From contig NZ_JAMQOQ010000002.1 of the NCBI RefSeq assembly GCF_031624635.1, positions 124,001-188,000 on the forward strand: a DNA stretch of 64,000 nucleotides. Reading direction: 5' to 3'. The stretch is from Halogeometricum sp. S3BR5-2 (GTDB lineage Archaea > Halobacteriota > Halobacteria > Halobacteriales > Haloferacaceae). The position numbers and the translations under genes are program-made. Below, in pieces: positions 16,322 through 25,089 of the stretch. A model generated the notes under the pieces. The model was not told where the DNA came from, made no database searches, and worked only from the letters and a program-made list of their open reading frames with translations. How positions within the stretch are numbered: position 1 is the stretch's first letter; every line of letters starts with the position of its first letter.

Positions 16322-17767
16322 CTACCGGAACGTCTTCGGAACCCACCTGCAAAGCGGGTCCGCCGTCTCCTCCATCCAGCCGACCAACTCCTCCTGTAGC
16401 CTCCGCTTTTCGTCCTCGTAGTGGGGGTGCTCCGCGAGATTCCGAAGTTCGTGCGGGTCCTCGCGCAGGTCGTACAGTTCGTTCGCGCCCGGACCGTTGT
16501 AGACGAACTTGTAGCGCTCGGTTCGAAGCATCCGCTGGGAGTAGAGACCGAACTCGTCGCCGTGGTACTGCGCGTAGACGGAGTCGGGCCAGTCGTCCGG
16601 GTCCTCGCCCGAGAGCAGGGGCAGGAGGCTCCGCGCGTGGAGTCTGTCGGGCACCTCGGCGTCGCCCCAGTCGAGGAACGTCGGCATGAGGTCGTGCAGG
16701 CGGACGAACGCGTCCGACTCCCCGACCGTCTCCCGTGTCGGGTCGCGGACGACCAGCGGGATTCGGTACGTCTGCTCGTACATCAGCGGTCCCTTGTTGA
16801 ACTGGCGGTGCGACCCGGTGAAGTCGCCGTGGTCGGCGGCGTGGACGACCACCGTCTCCTCGTCGAGGCCGTGCGTTTCGAGGGCGTCGAGTATCCGGCC
16901 GACCTGGTCGTCGATGAACGTCACGAAGCCGTAGTACTTCGCCACGAGTTCGGCCCACGTCTCCCAGTCGAAGTCCTCGACGCCGCGGTATCGGGTGTAC
17001 TCCTCGTGCACCCGCGGCTTCCCCTCGAACGTCTCGGCGTAGGAGGGCCACGGCTCGATTTCCTCTGGGTCGTACATCGAGGCGTACGGCTCGGGGACGA
17101 CGTAGGGGTGGTGCGGGCCGAGGAAGTCCGTCCGGTGGAAGAAGGGGGTATCGGCGTCGTCGCCCTCACCTCCTTCCGCCCGGCGCTCGATGGCCTCTAT
17201 CGTCAACTCCGCGAGGAAGTACGTCCGCGTCGCCTCCGGCGGCAGCGACGAGGTGCCCGAGACGAGCATCCCGCCCGCGCCGTCGTCGGCGTACACGGCG
17301 TCTTCCACGGTTTCCTCTTCCACGTCGAGCGACTCCTTGTAGCGCTTGTAGCGCGTGTCCAGCGCCTCGTCGTGATGGTCGTCGCTCCCGCCGAAGTACT
17401 CGAAGCCGAACGACTCGGGACCGCGGGTCTGCCCGACGTGCCACTTGCCCGCGTACGTGTTCTCGTAGCCCGCCTCGGCGAGTCGCTCGCCGAACGTCGG
17501 GAGGTCCTCCGGTAGGTCGGTCCGAATCGCGTCCGCCTCGTGGCTGTTGTTCAGCATGCCGTGGGCGTGCGGGTACAGACCGGTCAGGAGCGACGCCCGC
17601 GCGCTGGTACAGATGCTCACCGGCGTGTACGCCCGGTCGAACCACGTCCCCTCCTCGCGGAGTCTGTCGAGGTTCGGCGTCTCGACGGGGAGGCCGTCCG
17701 GGGCGAGGAGGTCCGCGCGCTCTTGGTCGGTGAGGAGGAATAACACGTTTGGACGTGTGTCGGTCAT
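16322..17767 (-). CDS. sulfatase (formylglycine type)
   Basis: A 481-residue sulfatase. PNVLFLLTDQERAD gives the first metal site, and Cys53 in CTSARASLLTG occupies the formylglycine position; the usual proline is replaced by serine and the arginine is present (Arg57). Later elements GKWHVGQ, HRTDFLGPHHPY, VVVHAADHGDFTGSHRQF and the C-terminal ERYKFVYNGPGANELYDLREDP are classic for arylsulfatase or choline-sulfatase relatives. It would hydrolyse a sulfate ester once matured. There is no formylglycine-generating enzyme gene nearby. Substrate is not deducible; no signal peptide. Confidence 0.88.
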   Translation of the reverse strand: MTDTRPNVLFLLTDQERADLLAPDGLPVETPNLDRLREEGTWFDRAYTPVSICTSARASLLTGLYPHAHGMLNNSHEADAIRTDLPEDLPTFGERLAEAGYENTYAGKWHVGQTRGPESFGFEYFGGSDDHHDEALDTRYKRYKESLDVEEETVEDAVYADDGAGGMLVSGTSSLPPEATRTYFLAELTIEAIERRAEGGEGDDADTPFFHRTDFLGPHHPYVVPEPYASMYDPEEIEPWPSYAETFEGKPRVHEEYTRYRGVEDFDWETWAELVAKYYGFVTFIDDQVGRILDALETHGLDEETVVVHAADHGDFTGSHRQFNKGPLMYEQTYRIPLVVRDPTRETVGESDAFVRLHDLMPTFLDWGDAEVPDRLHARSLLPLLSGEDPDDWPDSVYAQYHGDEFGLYSQRMLRTERYKFVYNGPGANELYDLREDPHELRNLAEHPHYEDEKRRLQEELVGWMEETADPLCRWVPKTFR

Positions 17768-17908
17768 GCGTGGGACGGGAGGCGGGGGCGTGTTGGGTCT
17801 GTCGGCCGCCGGCCCGCCGGCGTCGACCCGTCGCCCGCCGAACCGCTCGGGACCGAACGGAACTCATTCCCCGAAGAGCGCACGTTCAGCGCACCGTGAG
17901 ATAGTCCT

Positions 17909-19009
17909 ATGGTCGTCGTCGAGAAACGTCGGGCCGTGGCGGACATCGTCGAACACCCGCGGGCGTTCGTCCTCGTCGCCGTCGCCCTCGTCGGCCTCGC
18001 CGGGTGCGGCCTCTCGCCGGCCCCCGAGGGGGCCGCGACCGACGCGCAAGGACCGCAACCGGTCGACTCGTGCACGACGATAACCGAACCGGGGCGCTAC
18101 GCGCTCACCGGCGACATCGCCGACAGCGAGGCGGACACCTGCATTCGAATCCGGTCGGACGACGTCGTCCTCGCCGGCCGCGACCACCGCGTCGACGGCG
18201 TCGGCGCGTTCGGGACGGCCGGCGTGGTCGTTCGCCCGGACGGGGGAGGGCCACTGGAGAACGTCACCGTCCGGAACGTGACGGTCACCGGCTGGGACGA
18301 CGGCGTCCGCTACGTCCGCGTCGTCGACGGGGCCGTCGTCGGGACGACGACGGCGGACAACCGCGTCGGACTCTCGCTCCTGAACGCCCGCGACAACCGG
18401 GTCGCCGACAACGTCGCCCGCGACAACCGGCTTCGCGGCGTCTCGCTGCTCGAAGCCAGCGCGAACAACACCGTGGTCAACAATACGGCGATCGACAACG
18501 CCCTGTTCGGCATCCACGTCGTCGAGGGCGGCGCGCGGAACAACACGCTCGCCGGCAACACGGCGTCGAACAACGAGTTCGGTATCGCCGTCGTCGGCGC
18601 TCACGGGAACACCGTGACGGGCAACACCGCGGCCGGGAACCGAATCGCCGGGGTCTGGCTGGTCGCCGCCCGCGACAACCGCGTCGCCCGCAACGCGGTC
18701 TCCGACCAGTTCTACGGCGTCTTCCTCTCGGACCGCTCCGGCGGGAACGCGGTGGCGGACAACGTCGCGGCGTCGAACGCCGTCGGGATTCGGCTCCGCT
18801 CCAGCGACGGGAACCGCATCGCGGACAACACGGTCCGCTCTTCCGGCGACACCGCCGTCCTCCTGATTTCGAGCGACGACAACGCGGTGGTCGGGAACGT
18901 CGGGTCGGACAACGCGCGCGGTATCTCGGTCGTCAGGTCCGCGGGCAACTCGCTCGCGAACAACTCGATTTCGGTCTCGGAGTCGGGGCCGGGGTCGGGG
19001 GAAAGCTAA
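17909..19009 (+). CDS. NosD-like right-handed beta-helix lipoprotein
   Basis: A 366-residue exported protein. After a charged start, a hydrophobic helix (about residues 19-32, AFVLVAVALVGLAGCG) ends in the lipobox LAGC, so Cys33 should be lipidated and the protein anchored outside the membrane. From about residue 50 it consists of tandem beta-helix turns marked by NN-V or DN-V steps (for example NTVVNNTAIDNALFGIHV, NTLAGNTASNNEFGIAV), roughly 11-12 rungs, like the NosD/CASH family. These bind or cleave polysaccharides, or act as copper-site accessory proteins, but no Nos genes are present, so the role is open. Confidence 0.8.
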   Translation: MVVVEKRRAVADIVEHPRAFVLVAVALVGLAGCGLSPAPEGAATDAQGPQPVDSCTTITEPGRYALTGDIADSEADTCIRIRSDDVVLAGRDHRVDGVGAFGTAGVVVRPDGGGPLENVTVRNVTVTGWDDGVRYVRVVDGAVVGTTTADNRVGLSLLNARDNRVADNVARDNRLRGVSLLEASANNTVVNNTAIDNALFGIHVVEGGARNNTLAGNTASNNEFGIAVVGAHGNTVTGNTAAGNRIAGVWLVAARDNRVARNAVSDQFYGVFLSDRSGGNAVADNVAASNAVGIRLRSSDGNRIADNTVRSSGDTAVLLISSDDNAVVGNVGSDNARGISVVRSAGNSLANNSISVSESGPGSGES

Positions 19010-19063
19010 TCGTCTCCGCGGCCGACCGGCGTCCGACCGACGTCCCGCCGACCCCTCGCTCGA

Positions 19064-20359
19064 CTACGCGAAGTCGTCGTACGTGGGGCGCTCTCTCTCT
19101 CCGGGGAAGTCGTCGACGGGCGCGGTCGTCTGCTCGCCCGACTCCATGTCCTTCACCGTCACCTCGTCGTTCTCCAGGTCCTGTTCGCCGACGATGACGA
19201 CGGTTTCGGCGTTCACGGAGTCGGCGTAGCCCATCTGCGCGCCGAAACTCCGGCCCGCGACGTCCGTCTCGACGACGTTGCCGCCGTCGCGTAGGTCGCG
19301 GGCGACGCGGGAGGCGACGCCGCGCGTGTCGCCGACGGTGAGCACGTAGTAGTCGGTTCGAAGCTCCTCGTCGGGCCAGACGCCGGCGCGTTCGCAGAGC
19401 AGTTGCAGGGTCGCGTCGCCGAGGGCGACGCCGACGGCGGGCGTCGGTTGGCCGCCGAACTCCTCGATGAGGTCGTCGTAGCGGCCGCCGCCGAACGCGG
19501 CGCGCGAGACGTCGCCCGTGGAGTCGAAACACTCGAAGACGACGCCCGTGTAGTAGTCCAGTCCGCGAGCGGTCGTCAAGGACACCTCGCAGAACTCGCC
19601 CGCGCCGAAGTCCTCGGCGGCGGCGAGCACGTTTCGGAGGTTCTCGACGGCGTCGGCCACGTCCTCGCCGCCGAACTCGGCAATTTCGTCGAGGTCGCCC
19701 CCGGCGATGAGGTCGTCGAACTCCCGCGCTTGGTCGTAGGAGAGGCCGGCGTCCGACAGCAGACCGAGGTACTCCTCGTCCTCCACCTTCGCGCGCTTGT
19801 CGACGGCGCGGATGGCGTCCCTCGAATCGACCTCGGCGTCGAACGAGTCGAGGAGGCCGCCGAGGATGTCGCGGTGGGAGACGCGGAACTCGAAGTCCTC
19901 GCTCGTGAGACCGAGCGAGGTGAGGGCGTCGGCGGCGACGGCCAGCACCTCGGCGTCGGCCTCGGGTTCCGAGGAGCCGAACACGTCGACGTTGGTCTGG
20001 TAGAACTCGCGGAAGCGGCCCTGCTGGACCTGCTCGAAGCGCCAGAACGGGCGGGTGGAGACCCACTTGATGGGCTTCGAGAGCGCCTGCTGCTTGGCGA
20101 CGACCATCCGGGCGACCGTCGGCGTCAGTTCGGGCGTCAGCGACACTTCTCGTCCGCCTTTATCCTCGAAGGCGTACAGTTCCTCGACGATTTCCTCGCC
20201 GCTCTTGTCGACGTACATCTGCGTCCGTTCGAGCGTCGGCGTCCCTATCTCGCGAAAACCGTAGCGCGCCGCGGCGTCCTCGACGGCGTCGAACGCCTCC
20301 CGTCGAGCGGACATCTCCTCGGGGTAGAAGTCGCGAAATCCCTTGAGTCGGTCGTACAT
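19064..20359 (-). CDS. hisS: histidyl-tRNA synthetase
   Basis: A 431-residue class II aminoacyl-tRNA synthetase. It begins KGFRDFYPEEM, the conserved start of HisRS. Motif 2 is in RPFWRFEQVQQGRFREFYQTNVDVFG, histidine-specific segment GLDYYTGVVFE follows near residue 265, and motif 3 is AFGGGRYDDL. The C-terminal 90 residues (DYYVLTVGDTRGVAS...) form the anticodon-binding Rossmann-like domain. Length is standard. It charges tRNA-His in the cytoplasm. No operon partner is evident; the nearest gene on the same strand is a drug/metabolite transporter 91 bp upstream. Confidence 0.96.
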   Translation of the reverse strand: MYDRLKGFRDFYPEEMSARREAFDAVEDAAARYGFREIGTPTLERTQMYVDKSGEEIVEELYAFEDKGGREVSLTPELTPTVARMVVAKQQALSKPIKWVSTRPFWRFEQVQQGRFREFYQTNVDVFGSSEPEADAEVLAVAADALTSLGLTSEDFEFRVSHRDILGGLLDSFDAEVDSRDAIRAVDKRAKVEDEEYLGLLSDAGLSYDQAREFDDLIAGGDLDEIAEFGGEDVADAVENLRNVLAAAEDFGAGEFCEVSLTTARGLDYYTGVVFECFDSTGDVSRAAFGGGRYDDLIEEFGGQPTPAVGVALGDATLQLLCERAGVWPDEELRTDYYVLTVGDTRGVASRVARDLRDGGNVVETDVAGRSFGAQMGYADSVNAETVVIVGEQDLENDEVTVKDMESGEQTTAPVDDFPGERERPTYDDFA

Positions 20360-20449
20360 GGGCGGCGATTCGGGGCTGTCGCGCTTGAAACTGTTGAACG
20401 CGGGCGCGAACGCGGACCCCGGCGCCGGCCGTCCGGCCGCGGACGACCG

Positions 20450-21379
20450 TCAGAACGGGAGCGCGGCCGCGACGTCGGCGAGGGAGCGGAAGCCGCCGCC
20501 GACGGCGATGAGGGAGACGCCCGCGACGGCCAGCACCGCCGCGACGAGTCGGATGCCGAAGTCGCGTTCGCGCAGGAGCACGCCCCCGAGCACCACGGCG
20601 ACGATGGCCTGCGTGTTGATGATGGGCGAGGCGACGCTCGCGGGGACGAGCGCGAACGCCGTCGAGGTGACGTGCTCGCCCAGAGCGACCACGCCTCCGG
20701 CGGCGGCGAACCGCGGGAGCGCCCCGCGAACGCTCGTCCACCGCCGGAGGGCGACCGGGAGGACGGCTATCCCGGCGGTGACGAAGAGGACGGGTACCCA
20801 GACGGTCGTCGGGATGGCGAGTTCTTGGAGCGCGACGCGCTTTCCGACGTCGCTGGCGGCGTAGAGCGCGGCGCTGGCGAGGGCGAGTTGCGCCGGACGC
20901 GAGTGGACGGCCCGTCTGAGCGGGTCCGCGAGCGACCCGCCCCGGTAGTTGGCGACGTAGACCGCCAGCGTCGCCACGACGACGCCCACGATCTGGAGCG
21001 GTCCGAGAAACTGGTCCAAGAGGGCGATTTCGATGGGGAGGACGAAGGCCGGAACGAGCTTGTTGATCGGAGCGACGTAGGAGACGTCTCCCTCCGCGAG
21101 GGCGTCCAAGAACAGGACGAACGCGAGGCCGACGAGGGCGCCCGTCCCGAGGACGACGCCGACGCCGAAGAGACCCAGTTCGCCGGGCGTCGGCACCGAC
21201 CCGACGTCGGTCCGCGTCGCGGTGACGGGCAGGTACCAGAGAACGGCGAAGGCGTTGACGACGACGGTGACGACGGGGCCGGGGTAGCCGCCGAAGTACC
21301 GCTTGAGGAGGAAGATGTACACGCCCCAGATGAAGGCGGCGACTACGGAGTAGACGATGCCAGGTTCGAGGACGACCAT
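20450..21379 (-). CDS. EamA/DMT family transporter
   Basis: A 309-residue integral membrane protein with about ten predicted helices, arranged as two repeats of five as in the drug/metabolite transporter superfamily. The first repeat begins GIVYSVVAAFIWGVYIFLLKRYF, with the characteristic glycine/aromatic start, and the second contains SAALYAASDVGKRVAL and FAAAGGVVALGEHVTSTAFALVPASVASPIINTQAIVAVVLG, the EamA signature. It probably exports or exchanges a small metabolite; substrate unknown. Confidence 0.85.
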   Translation of the reverse strand: MVVLEPGIVYSVVAAFIWGVYIFLLKRYFGGYPGPVVTVVVNAFAVLWYLPVTATRTDVGSVPTPGELGLFGVGVVLGTGALVGLAFVLFLDALAEGDVSYVAPINKLVPAFVLPIEIALLDQFLGPLQIVGVVVATLAVYVANYRGGSLADPLRRAVHSRPAQLALASAALYAASDVGKRVALQELAIPTTVWVPVLFVTAGIAVLPVALRRWTSVRGALPRFAAAGGVVALGEHVTSTAFALVPASVASPIINTQAIVAVVLGGVLLRERDFGIRLVAAVLAVAGVSLIAVGGGFRSLADVAAALPF

Positions 21380-21434
21380 TACGAAGCCGGTCCCCCGCTC
21401 GACTCAAGAGTCGTTCGGCTTCCGTCTCGGCGGT

Positions 21435-22025
21435 TCACTTCAGCCCGCGGACGTAGGTCTGGTCGTGGTCGGGGAACACGTTCGAGACGGTCTCCTGTCC
21501 GTGTTCGTCGGCGATGAGCGCGCGGAGTTCGCCCTCGTAGTCGCCCTTCGATATCTCCTCGGAGGGGCCGCTCTCCACGTCGAGGGTGGCGTCGACGAGT
21601 CTATCGACGGCGCGCCGGCCGAACCCCGAGAGCGGGGCGAGGTAGTCCACGTCGTGTCGGTCTTCGAGGCTCTGCGCCTGCGCGCGCGAGACCGTCGGCA
21701 CCCGGTCGTCGCGGCGCGTCCCGTCGGCGACGGCGACGACGTCCAACTCCGCGACGCGTTCGAGCGCGTGCTCGTGGACGCGTTGGATGCCGTTTCGAGG
21801 GTAGCCGTCCTCGACCATCCGCGCGGCGGCCTCCTCGGCCACCTCGCGGTCCAGTTCGACGGCGTCGAACGCGTAGCCGAGTCGGTCCGCGGCGTCCCGC
21901 GCGTGCATCCAGTCCTCGGTGACGCCGAACCGGGCGGTGACGAGCGTCACGTCGTAGAACGAATCGAGCAGGAGGGCGGCCAGCGTCGAATCCTTCCCGC
22001 CGCTGTAGAGGAGCGCGAGGTCCAC
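21435..22025 (-). CDS. PP-loop ATP pyrophosphatase-like protein (DUF7411-like)
   Basis: A 196-residue protein of the N-type ATP pyrophosphatase fold. The ATP-binding PP-loop is YSGGKDST at residues 7-14, near the N-terminus. The later conserved bits AVADGTRRDDRVPTVSRAQAQSLE and YLAPLSGFGRR would shape the acceptor site. Relatives adenylate a substrate carbonyl, as in diphthine ammonia-lyase or tRNA thiolation enzymes, but this short haloarchaeal group is uncharacterised. It is the last gene of the leftward S19e, PDCD5, PP-loop cluster, 5 bp after PDCD5, suggesting a link to translation (inference). Confidence 0.8.
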   Translation of the reverse strand: MDLALLYSGGKDSTLAALLLDSFYDVTLVTARFGVTEDWMHARDAADRLGYAFDAVELDREVAEEAAARMVEDGYPRNGIQRVHEHALERVAELDVVAVADGTRRDDRVPTVSRAQAQSLEDRHDVDYLAPLSGFGRRAVDRLVDATLDVESGPSEEISKGDYEGELRALIADEHGQETVSNVFPDHDQTYVRGLK

Positions 22026-22030
22026 GCCGC

Positions 22031-22396
22031 CTATCGCCGCCGGATGTTGAAGCTCTTCGAGTCCGGTTGGAGCTCCTTCAGCAGCCCCTTCATCTGCTCT
22101 TCGTCGATGCGGTCCTGGATGCGTCCGCTCTGCGCGAGGGCGGTGAGCTGCTGTTTCACCTTCTCGGCGAAGTCGGGTTTCGACATCTCGACCGCGTTCA
22201 GCCGCTGGCGGGCGTCGTCGGTGAGGTACTGTTTCAGGAGGGCGTCCTGCTGGGCTTCGGCCTGCTCGCGGGCCGCCTCCTGCGCGGCCTCGTTACCCTG
22301 CCCGCCTTGGCCCTGCCCGCCGGCCTGCTCCTGCAGTTCCTGCATCTTCTCCTCTCGAAGCTTCTCGAGCCGTTCGTCGTCTGGGTTCCCGCTCAT
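22031..22396 (-). CDS. PDCD5/TFAR19-like DNA-binding protein
   Basis: A 121-residue archaeal homologue of eukaryotic PDCD5. The charged N-terminal helix ([18 protein letters not shown]), a Gln/Gly-rich spacer, and the helical core [32 protein letters not shown] are characteristic, ending in a basic NIRRR tail. Archaeal members bind nucleic acid and are often encoded next to S19e, as here, where it follows rps19e by 108 bp on the same strand. The biological role is not settled. Confidence 0.9.
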   Translation of the reverse strand: MSGNPDDERLEKLREEKMQELQEQAGGQGQGGQGNEAAQEAAREQAEAQQDALLKQYLTDDARQRLNAVEMSKPDFAEKVKQQLTALAQSGRIQDRIDEEQMKGLLKELQPDSKSFNIRRR

Positions 22397-22504
22397 ACGT
22401 ACGGATTCGCTCGCGTTTCTGAAAACGATTACGGACGAGACGCGGCGAGGCCGAGGCTCTCGGCCGCTGTGATTCGGAAAATCGGACGCTTCGACGCTCG
22501 GAAA

Positions 22505-22960
22505 CTACGCGTAGCGTTCGAGTTCCGGCCGGTCGAGCGACTCGAACACGTCGGCGGCGGCGTTGTCGAGGAAGCTGCGTCCCTCGTCGGTGATGACGCG
22601 ACCCTCGCCCTGCGCCGTGCGGATGAGACCCTCTTCTTCGAGCTGCTGGAGGATGGTTCGGATGATGTTCTTGCTACCGGTGTCGGCGTGTTTGCCCGAG
22701 ACGACGTAGCGGTTCGAGCCGCGCTTGCGGCCGCCGTACTCCGTCGAGAGGCGGTCGACGCCGACGGGGCCGTTCATGGCCACCTTCCGGAGCAGCGACG
22801 CCGCGCGGACGTGCCAGAAGTCCTCCTGCTGGGGCGGGAGCTCCTTGGTCTGGCCCGCCTTCGCGTAGGCCATCCAGTCGGCTTCTTCGATGCGGTCTTC
22901 GAGGCGCTCGGCGACGTCCTCGATGAGAGCGTCGGCCGGAACGTCGTAGAGGGTTACCAT
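22505..22960 (-). CDS. rps19e: 30S ribosomal protein S19e
   Basis: A 151-residue archaeal/eukaryotic-type small-subunit protein. VPADALIEDVAERLED, the WMAYAKAGQTKELPPQQEDFWHVRAASLLRKVA block, GVDRLSTEYGGRKRGS and the winged-helix end IIRTILQQLEEEGLI are all characteristic of S19e. It binds the head of the 30S subunit and takes part in 18S/16S maturation in relatives. First gene of a leftward cluster with PDCD5 and a PP-loop protein. A TATA box 28-33 bp upstream of the ATG indicates a nearly leaderless mRNA. Confidence 0.96.
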   Translation of the reverse strand: MVTLYDVPADALIEDVAERLEDRIEEADWMAYAKAGQTKELPPQQEDFWHVRAASLLRKVAMNGPVGVDRLSTEYGGRKRGSNRYVVSGKHADTGSKNIIRTILQQLEEEGLIRTAQGEGRVITDEGRSFLDNAAADVFESLDRPELERYA

Positions 22961-22987
22961 CTTGGGTCGATATTCTGGATGGCGTCG

Positions 22988-22993
22988 TTTAAA
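22988..22993 (-). promoter_or_regulatory. TATA box of rps19e
   Basis: TTTAAA sits 28-33 bp upstream of the rps19e ATG. With the archaeal spacing of about 26 bp to the start of transcription, the mRNA would have a leader of only a few bases. Confidence 0.6.
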
Positions 22994-23046
22994 GCCATCG
23001 TATCGCCGCTACGGCGGGTGTGGCACCGTCTCACGCCGGAGGCGTC

Positions 23047-24081
23047 TCACGAGGAGTTTCGGAGACTGACCCACCCCATCACGCCCCCGCCGAGCAGCGT
23101 CGGCACCCAGTACACCGCCCCGCGGAAGACGACGACGGCGGCCGCGGCGACGGACGTGGTGACGGCCGGCAACGGCGCGGCGAGCAGCAGGGCGATGAGG
23201 ACGGTTTCGATGCCGCCCGCACCCCCGGGAAGGGGGGTCACGCCTGCGATGGCGCCGATGGGGACGACGAGCATCGCGACGGAAAGCGGGATGGGCGTCC
23301 CGACGGCGCGGAAGGCGAGCCACAGCCCCACCATCTGACAGAACCACCCGAACGTCGAGGCGCCGAGCGCCATCGCGAGTCCTCGCGGGTTCGTCGCGAC
23401 GCGTTCGATGGCGCGGAAGAAGCCGTTGATGCGGCGTTCGATGCCCTCCTCGGTCGGAACCGGAACGCGCGGGACGTACTTCGCGACGGTCCGGACGACG
23501 GGCGTGAACGCGGAGACGACGCGGGATTCGAGCCCGTAGCGTCGCTGCCACGCGACGTAGGCGACGGCCGGTACCGTCACCGCGAGGACGACGACGACGA
23601 CGAGGGCGAGAAGCAGGTTGCGGTTCGTCCCGAGCGTTATCTCGCTGGCGTAGTAGGCCGCGCCGACGAGGGCGATGGTGATGGAGGGGACGAAGTTGAG
23701 CGTGTCCACGCTGGCGATGGCCGCGAGGCTCGTCTCGTACTCGGCGTCGGCCGACCGCGAGATGAGGTAGGCGGTCACCGGTTCCCCGCCGGCCTGTCCG
23801 AACGGGGTGATGTTGTTCGAGAACATCGCCCCCGAGAAGACGAAGAAGGACTTCGGCAGCGAGAGTTCGACGCCGAGGACGCCGAGGACGGTCCGGAGCG
23901 CGAAGCTCCACGCCACCAGCCACGCCAGCGTCGCGGCGACGACGAGGGCGACGACGGAGTAGTCGGCCATCCGAAGCGTGCTGACCAACTCGTCGACGCC
24001 CGCGAAGTAGAACAGCAGCGCGAACACCGCGAACGCGCCGAGAAACCCGAGAATCGTGGCGCGAAGGTTCTCGCGAGCCAT
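23047..24081 (-). CDS. lysylphosphatidylglycerol synthase TM-region-like membrane protein
   Basis: A 344-residue integral membrane protein of the UPF0104/LPG-synthase transmembrane family, with about eight helices. Signature stretches are FFVFSGAMFSNNITPFGQAGGEPVTAYLI after the second helix pair and VPIGAIAGVTPLPGGAGGIETVLIALL in the last third. In haloarchaea a related protein, AglD, is involved in N-glycosylation of surface proteins; other members flip or modify lipids. Which applies here cannot be told. Start at MARENLRATILGF, immediately before the first membrane segment; the longer frame upstream overlaps thiL antisense. Confidence 0.83.
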   Translation of the reverse strand: MARENLRATILGFLGAFAVFALLFYFAGVDELVSTLRMADYSVVALVVAATLAWLVAWSFALRTVLGVLGVELSLPKSFFVFSGAMFSNNITPFGQAGGEPVTAYLISRSADAEYETSLAAIASVDTLNFVPSITIALVGAAYYASEITLGTNRNLLLALVVVVVLAVTVPAVAYVAWQRRYGLESRVVSAFTPVVRTVAKYVPRVPVPTEEGIERRINGFFRAIERVATNPRGLAMALGASTFGWFCQMVGLWLAFRAVGTPIPLSVAMLVVPIGAIAGVTPLPGGAGGIETVLIALLLAAPLPAVTTSVAAAAVVVFRGAVYWVPTLLGGGVMGWVSLRNSS

Positions 24082-24201
24082 GTCCCGAACCTGGGGGGAG
24101 GACGCAATCAACCCATCGAAACCGCACGCCACCGTGCGAACGACTGGCGCACCGTCGCCGCCGACGGCGACGTTTTTGTCCGTCGACGCGGTGGTGCGCA
24201 C

Positions 24202-25080
24202 ATGGACGAACGCTCGGCGCTTCGACTCCTCGCGGCGGACCTCCCCGACGCGGGCGACGACGCCGCCGTCGTGGACGGACTGGTGGTGACCACCGACATG
24301 CTCCACGAGTCGACGGACTTCCCCGCGGGGACGACGCGCTACACCGCCGGGTGGCGCGCCGTCGCCGCCTCGCTCTCGGACGTGGCCGCGATGGGCGCCG
24401 ACGCGACGGCCGCCGTCGCCGCCTACGGCGCGCCGTCGCTCGACGAGACGGAGTTACTGGAGTTCGTCGGCGGCGCTCGCGACGTCTGCGAATCGGTGGA
24501 CGCCGCGTACGTCGGCGGCGACTTGGACACCCACGGCGAGTTCACCGTCGCCACCACCGCCCTCGGCGAGACTGACGCTCCCCTCCGCCGGTCCGGGGCG
24601 TCGCCGGGCGAAACGATCTGCGTCACGGGCGCCCTCGGGCGGAGCGCCGCCGCCCTCCGCGCGTTCGAGGCGGGCGACGACGAACGCGGGAACGACCTCT
24701 TCCGGTTCGACCCCCGCGTCGGCGCCGGCGTCGGCTTACGGCCACACGCGACGGCGATGATGGACTCCTCGGACGGCCTCGCCCGGTCGCTGCACCAACT
24801 CGCGGAGGCCTCGGACTGCGGGTTCGAAATCGAGTGGGACCGGCTCCCGGTTCACGACGCCGTGACCGAGTACGCGACGGACGGCGACGACGAACGCGCG
24901 ATGGCCGCCACCTTCGGCGAGGACTTCGAACTCGTGTTCACGCTCCCCGCCGACGCCGTCGACGCCGCGAAAAACACGGTCTCGGTGCCGTTGACGGCTA
25001 TCGGGGAGGTGACGGACGACGGCGTCGTGGCCGACGGCGACCCCCTCCCGGACGAGGGGTACACGCACGCGGACGACTGA
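24202..25080 (+). CDS. thiL: thiamine-phosphate kinase
   Basis: A 292-residue ThiL of the PurM/AIR-synthase ATP-binding fold, converting thiamine monophosphate to thiamine diphosphate. GDDAAVVDGLVVTTDMLHESTDFP near residues 18-40, SLSDVAAMGADA (about 57-68), GGDL and MMDSSDGLARSLHQLAEAS in the C-terminal half are the family's Mg-ATP and substrate motifs. GEDFELVFTLP closes the domain. The N-terminus is shorter than in bacteria, as is usual in haloarchaea. Start at ATG 24202, divergent from the membrane protein gene. Confidence 0.92.
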   Translation: MDERSALRLLAADLPDAGDDAAVVDGLVVTTDMLHESTDFPAGTTRYTAGWRAVAASLSDVAAMGADATAAVAAYGAPSLDETELLEFVGGARDVCESVDAAYVGGDLDTHGEFTVATTALGETDAPLRRSGASPGETICVTGALGRSAAALRAFEAGDDERGNDLFRFDPRVGAGVGLRPHATAMMDSSDGLARSLHQLAEASDCGFEIEWDRLPVHDAVTEYATDGDDERAMAATFGEDFELVFTLPADAVDAAKNTVSVPLTAIGEVTDDGVVADGDPLPDEGYTHADD

Positions 25081-25089
25081 TTTCTCACC

